Source: Rickettsia endosymbiont of Diachasma alloeum
GTDB taxonomy: Bacteria > Pseudomonadota > Alphaproteobacteria > Rickettsiales > Rickettsiaceae
DNA: 11,119 nt
Direction of reading: 5' to 3'
Assembly (NCBI GenBank): GCA_020404485.1
Contig: DYDT01000120.1
Location: 1-11,119 of the forward strand
Position 1 is the first letter of the stretch. Each line of letters opens with the position of its first letter. The notes under the pieces are model-generated. The model was given only the letters and a program-made list of their open reading frames with translations, was not told where the DNA came from and made no database searches. A program made the translations under genes and the position numbers. Below are positions 10,091 to 11,119 of this stretch, piece after piece.

Positions 10091-10214
10091 TAAAAGCCAT
10101 GCAACAATACTTGAAACACTTGCTAATGAGATTTATAAACGGATAAGAACTTATGTTCCTGTAATAAAAGAGCTACTTAACACTATGGACTCAAGCTTGA
10201 AAAATAAAATATGA
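10089..10214 (+). pseudogene. Start-less coding remnant upstream of nuoI
   Basis: The frame from 10089 is open to a TGA at 10212-10214 that overlaps the nuoI ATG (10211-10213). From 10107 it reads ILETLANEIYKRIRTYVPV and then [16 protein letters not shown], which looks like real protein, but there is no plausible start codon after the repeat that cuts it off at the left. The simplest reading is the 3' end of a decayed gene, possibly truncated by insertion of the hairpin repeat. I do not recognise the family, and the stretch is short enough to be chance. Confidence 0.35.
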
Positions 10215-10690
10215 TAAATTATTTAAAATCATTTTTTCTATATGAAATAATAAAAGGTTTGGCTTTGACTTTAAGATATTTTTTTAAGGCTAAAGTCACA
10301 ATCAATTATCCTTATGAAAAAAGCCCAGTGAGCCCAAGATTTAAAGGTGAGCATGCTTTGCGTCGTTATGAAAACGGCGAAGAGCGTTGCATCGCTTGTA
10401 AGCTTTGTGAGGCTATTTGTCCGGCACAGGCAATAGTTATTGAAGCGGATGAGCGAGAAGACGGTAGTAGACGTACCACCCGTTATGATATAGACATGAC
10501 TAAATGTATTTATTGTGGGCTATGCCAAGAAGCTTGCCCCGTCGATGCGATAGTTGAAGGTCCGAATTTCGAATTTGCAAGCCTAACCCACACAGCTCTT
10601 ATTTATGATAAAGAGAGATTACTGCACAACGGTGATAGATGGGAGCAGGCATTAGCTAATAAGTTACATAAGGACTATGAGTATAGATAG
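10211..10690 (+). CDS. nuoI: NADH-quinone oxidoreductase subunit I
   Basis: The ferredoxin-like subunit of complex I that carries clusters N6a and N6b and relays electrons from NuoG towards N2 and quinone. At 159 residues it is the normal length for alphaproteobacteria. Two 4Fe-4S motifs are plain: C60, C63, C66, C70 ([12 protein letters not shown]) and C99, C102, C105, C109 ([12 protein letters not shown]). An N-terminal amphipathic helix (about 1-30) contacts the membrane arm. The conserved [10 protein letters not shown] block precedes the first motif and PNFEFA follows the second. The ATG at 10211 gives the standard N-terminus; the upstream ribosome-binding site is weak. The gene is intact. 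Confidence 0.97.
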   Translation: MINYLKSFFLYEIIKGLALTLRYFFKAKVTINYPYEKSPVSPRFKGEHALRRYENGEERCIACKLCEAICPAQAIVIEADEREDGSRRTTRYDIDMTKCIYCGLCQEACPVDAIVEGPNFEFASLTHTALIYDKERLLHNGDRWEQALANKLHKDYEYR

Positions 10691-10718
10691 TAATATACTC
10701 TTTTATTGGAATATAATT

Positions 10719-10997
10719 ATGTTAAAAGATCCAAATCATCATATACCAAAGGAATTTACAGAAAGTATTTACGGAGTAAAAGTTTATTGTACTTATAACT
10801 CTGAGCCGCCGACTAGTATTATTATAGATGCTATTAGATCGCTTAATTCAGATGATCATTATTTATCTCAAGTTTTGCATGGAATAAAAAATATATATCA
10901 TAAGGTAGTGAGTCCATACACAGTAGAGTACAAACATTTTACGACTATGCTTTCAATAATTTGTAGAAGTCAAGATTTGATCTTACAGACGCTGTAA
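10719..10997 (+). CDS. Hypothetical protein of unknown function
   Basis: I do not recognise this gene. From the ATG at 10719 it encodes 92 residues beginning MLKDPNHHIPKEFTES. The frame is also open from an ATG at 10677, which would add 14 residues and overlap nuoI by 14 bases. I prefer 10719 because it avoids the overlap, has TTGGA about ten bases upstream, and the added residues look unlike a conserved N-terminus. The protein is soluble-looking, has no signal peptide or membrane segment, and ends in a mildly hydrophobic stretch (MLSIICRSQDLILQTL). It follows nuoI on the same strand, so it may share its transcript. It ends 56 bases before the linker artefact, so the stop itself seems sound. 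Confidence 0.55.
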   Translation: MLKDPNHHIPKEFTESIYGVKVYCTYNSEPPTSIIIDAIRSLNSDDHYLSQVLHGIKNIYHKVVSPYTVEYKHFTTMLSIICRSQDLILQTL

Positions 10998-11007
10998 ATT
11001 TTATATC

Positions 11008-11046
11008 TGAATGTCTGATAAGTTATAACTGTCAGATGAGTATTCA
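11008..11046. repeat. Palindromic stretch after the last gene
   Basis: Nested inverted repeats share roughly one centre: a perfect 10-bp palindrome AGTTATAACT (11021-11030), TCTGA / TCAGA (11014-11018 with 11032-11036) and TGAAT / ATTCA (11008-11012 with 11042-11046). It could be a degraded palindromic element or a weak RNA hairpin at the 3' end of the preceding gene. The right side is close to the linker, so the boundary is uncertain. Confidence 0.35.
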
Positions 11047-11053
11047 AGATACA

Positions 11054-11095
11054 TCGTATAACTTCGTATAATGTATGCTATACGAAGTTATTACG
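11054..11095. other. 454 paired-end linker containing loxP (sequencing artefact)
   Basis: A perfect loxP site occupies 11058-11091: arms ATAACTTCGTATA (11058-11070) and TATACGAAGTTAT (11079-11091) around the 8-base spacer ATGTATGC. It is preceded by TCGT and followed by TACG. From memory, this whole 42-base unit is the Roche/454 Titanium paired-end linker, in which the loxP is used to circularise mate-pair fragments. A natural bacterial chromosome would not be expected to carry it. The bases after it (11096-11119) probably come from a different place in the genome. Confidence 0.93.
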
Positions 11096-11119
11096 ATTTT
11101 TTGTTAAAATTTTATAATA

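Noticed and set aside
11058..11091. loxP as a natural phage P1-like or engineered recombination site
   Set aside because: The bases outside loxP (TCGT before, TACG after) fit the complete 454 mate-pair linker, and there is no phage or vector sequence nearby.

Overview
The window is AT-rich, every gene is on the + strand, and it looks like a piece of a Rickettsia chromosome. The support is the gene order (end of atpG, atpD, atpC, acnA, then nuoG, nuoH, nuoI), the close match of the proteins to alphaproteobacterial/rickettsial families, and several short palindromic repeats of the Rickettsia palindromic element (RPE) kind in the gaps and at gene ends. The genus call rests on recognition, not on a search; I cannot name the species.

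Layout. Positions 1-2431 hold the 3' end of the F1Fo ATP synthase operon: the tail of the gamma subunit (with an apparent 2-base frameshift close to its end), the beta subunit and the epsilon subunit. The two gaps between these genes are filled by palindromic elements sharing an identical 24-base core. Positions 2608-5253 encode aconitase A. It is followed after 1 base by a PD-(D/E)XK (Rpn-family) nuclease/putative transposase gene and then by a small DUF4870-like membrane protein. Positions 6466-10690 carry three complex I genes: nuoG (Fe-S electron transfer), nuoH (membrane, quinone site) and nuoI (two 4Fe-4S clusters). A small GIY-YIG endonuclease gene, split by a 1-base frameshift, sits between nuoG and nuoH, bracketed by inverted copies of a 29-base hairpin repeat. 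One of these copies supplies the nuoG stop codon. A start-less coding remnant and another hairpin lie between nuoH and nuoI. A 92-codon gene of unknown function follows nuoI.

Functionally the conserved genes serve aerobic energy metabolism: the TCA cycle (aconitase), NADH oxidation and proton pumping (complex I) and ATP synthesis. The accessory content is small selfish or nuclease-like genes and palindromic repeats inserted at gene boundaries.

The last 66 bases contain a perfect 34-bp loxP site inside what I recognise as the 42-nt Roche/454 paired-end (mate-pair) linker, at 11054-11095. This is almost certainly sequencing-linker contamination. The final 24 bases after it should not be trusted as contiguous. 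The two frameshifts should be judged with this draft quality in mind. I found no convincing new biological system; the best biological observations concern the repeats that overlap stop codons and flank the GIY-YIG gene.
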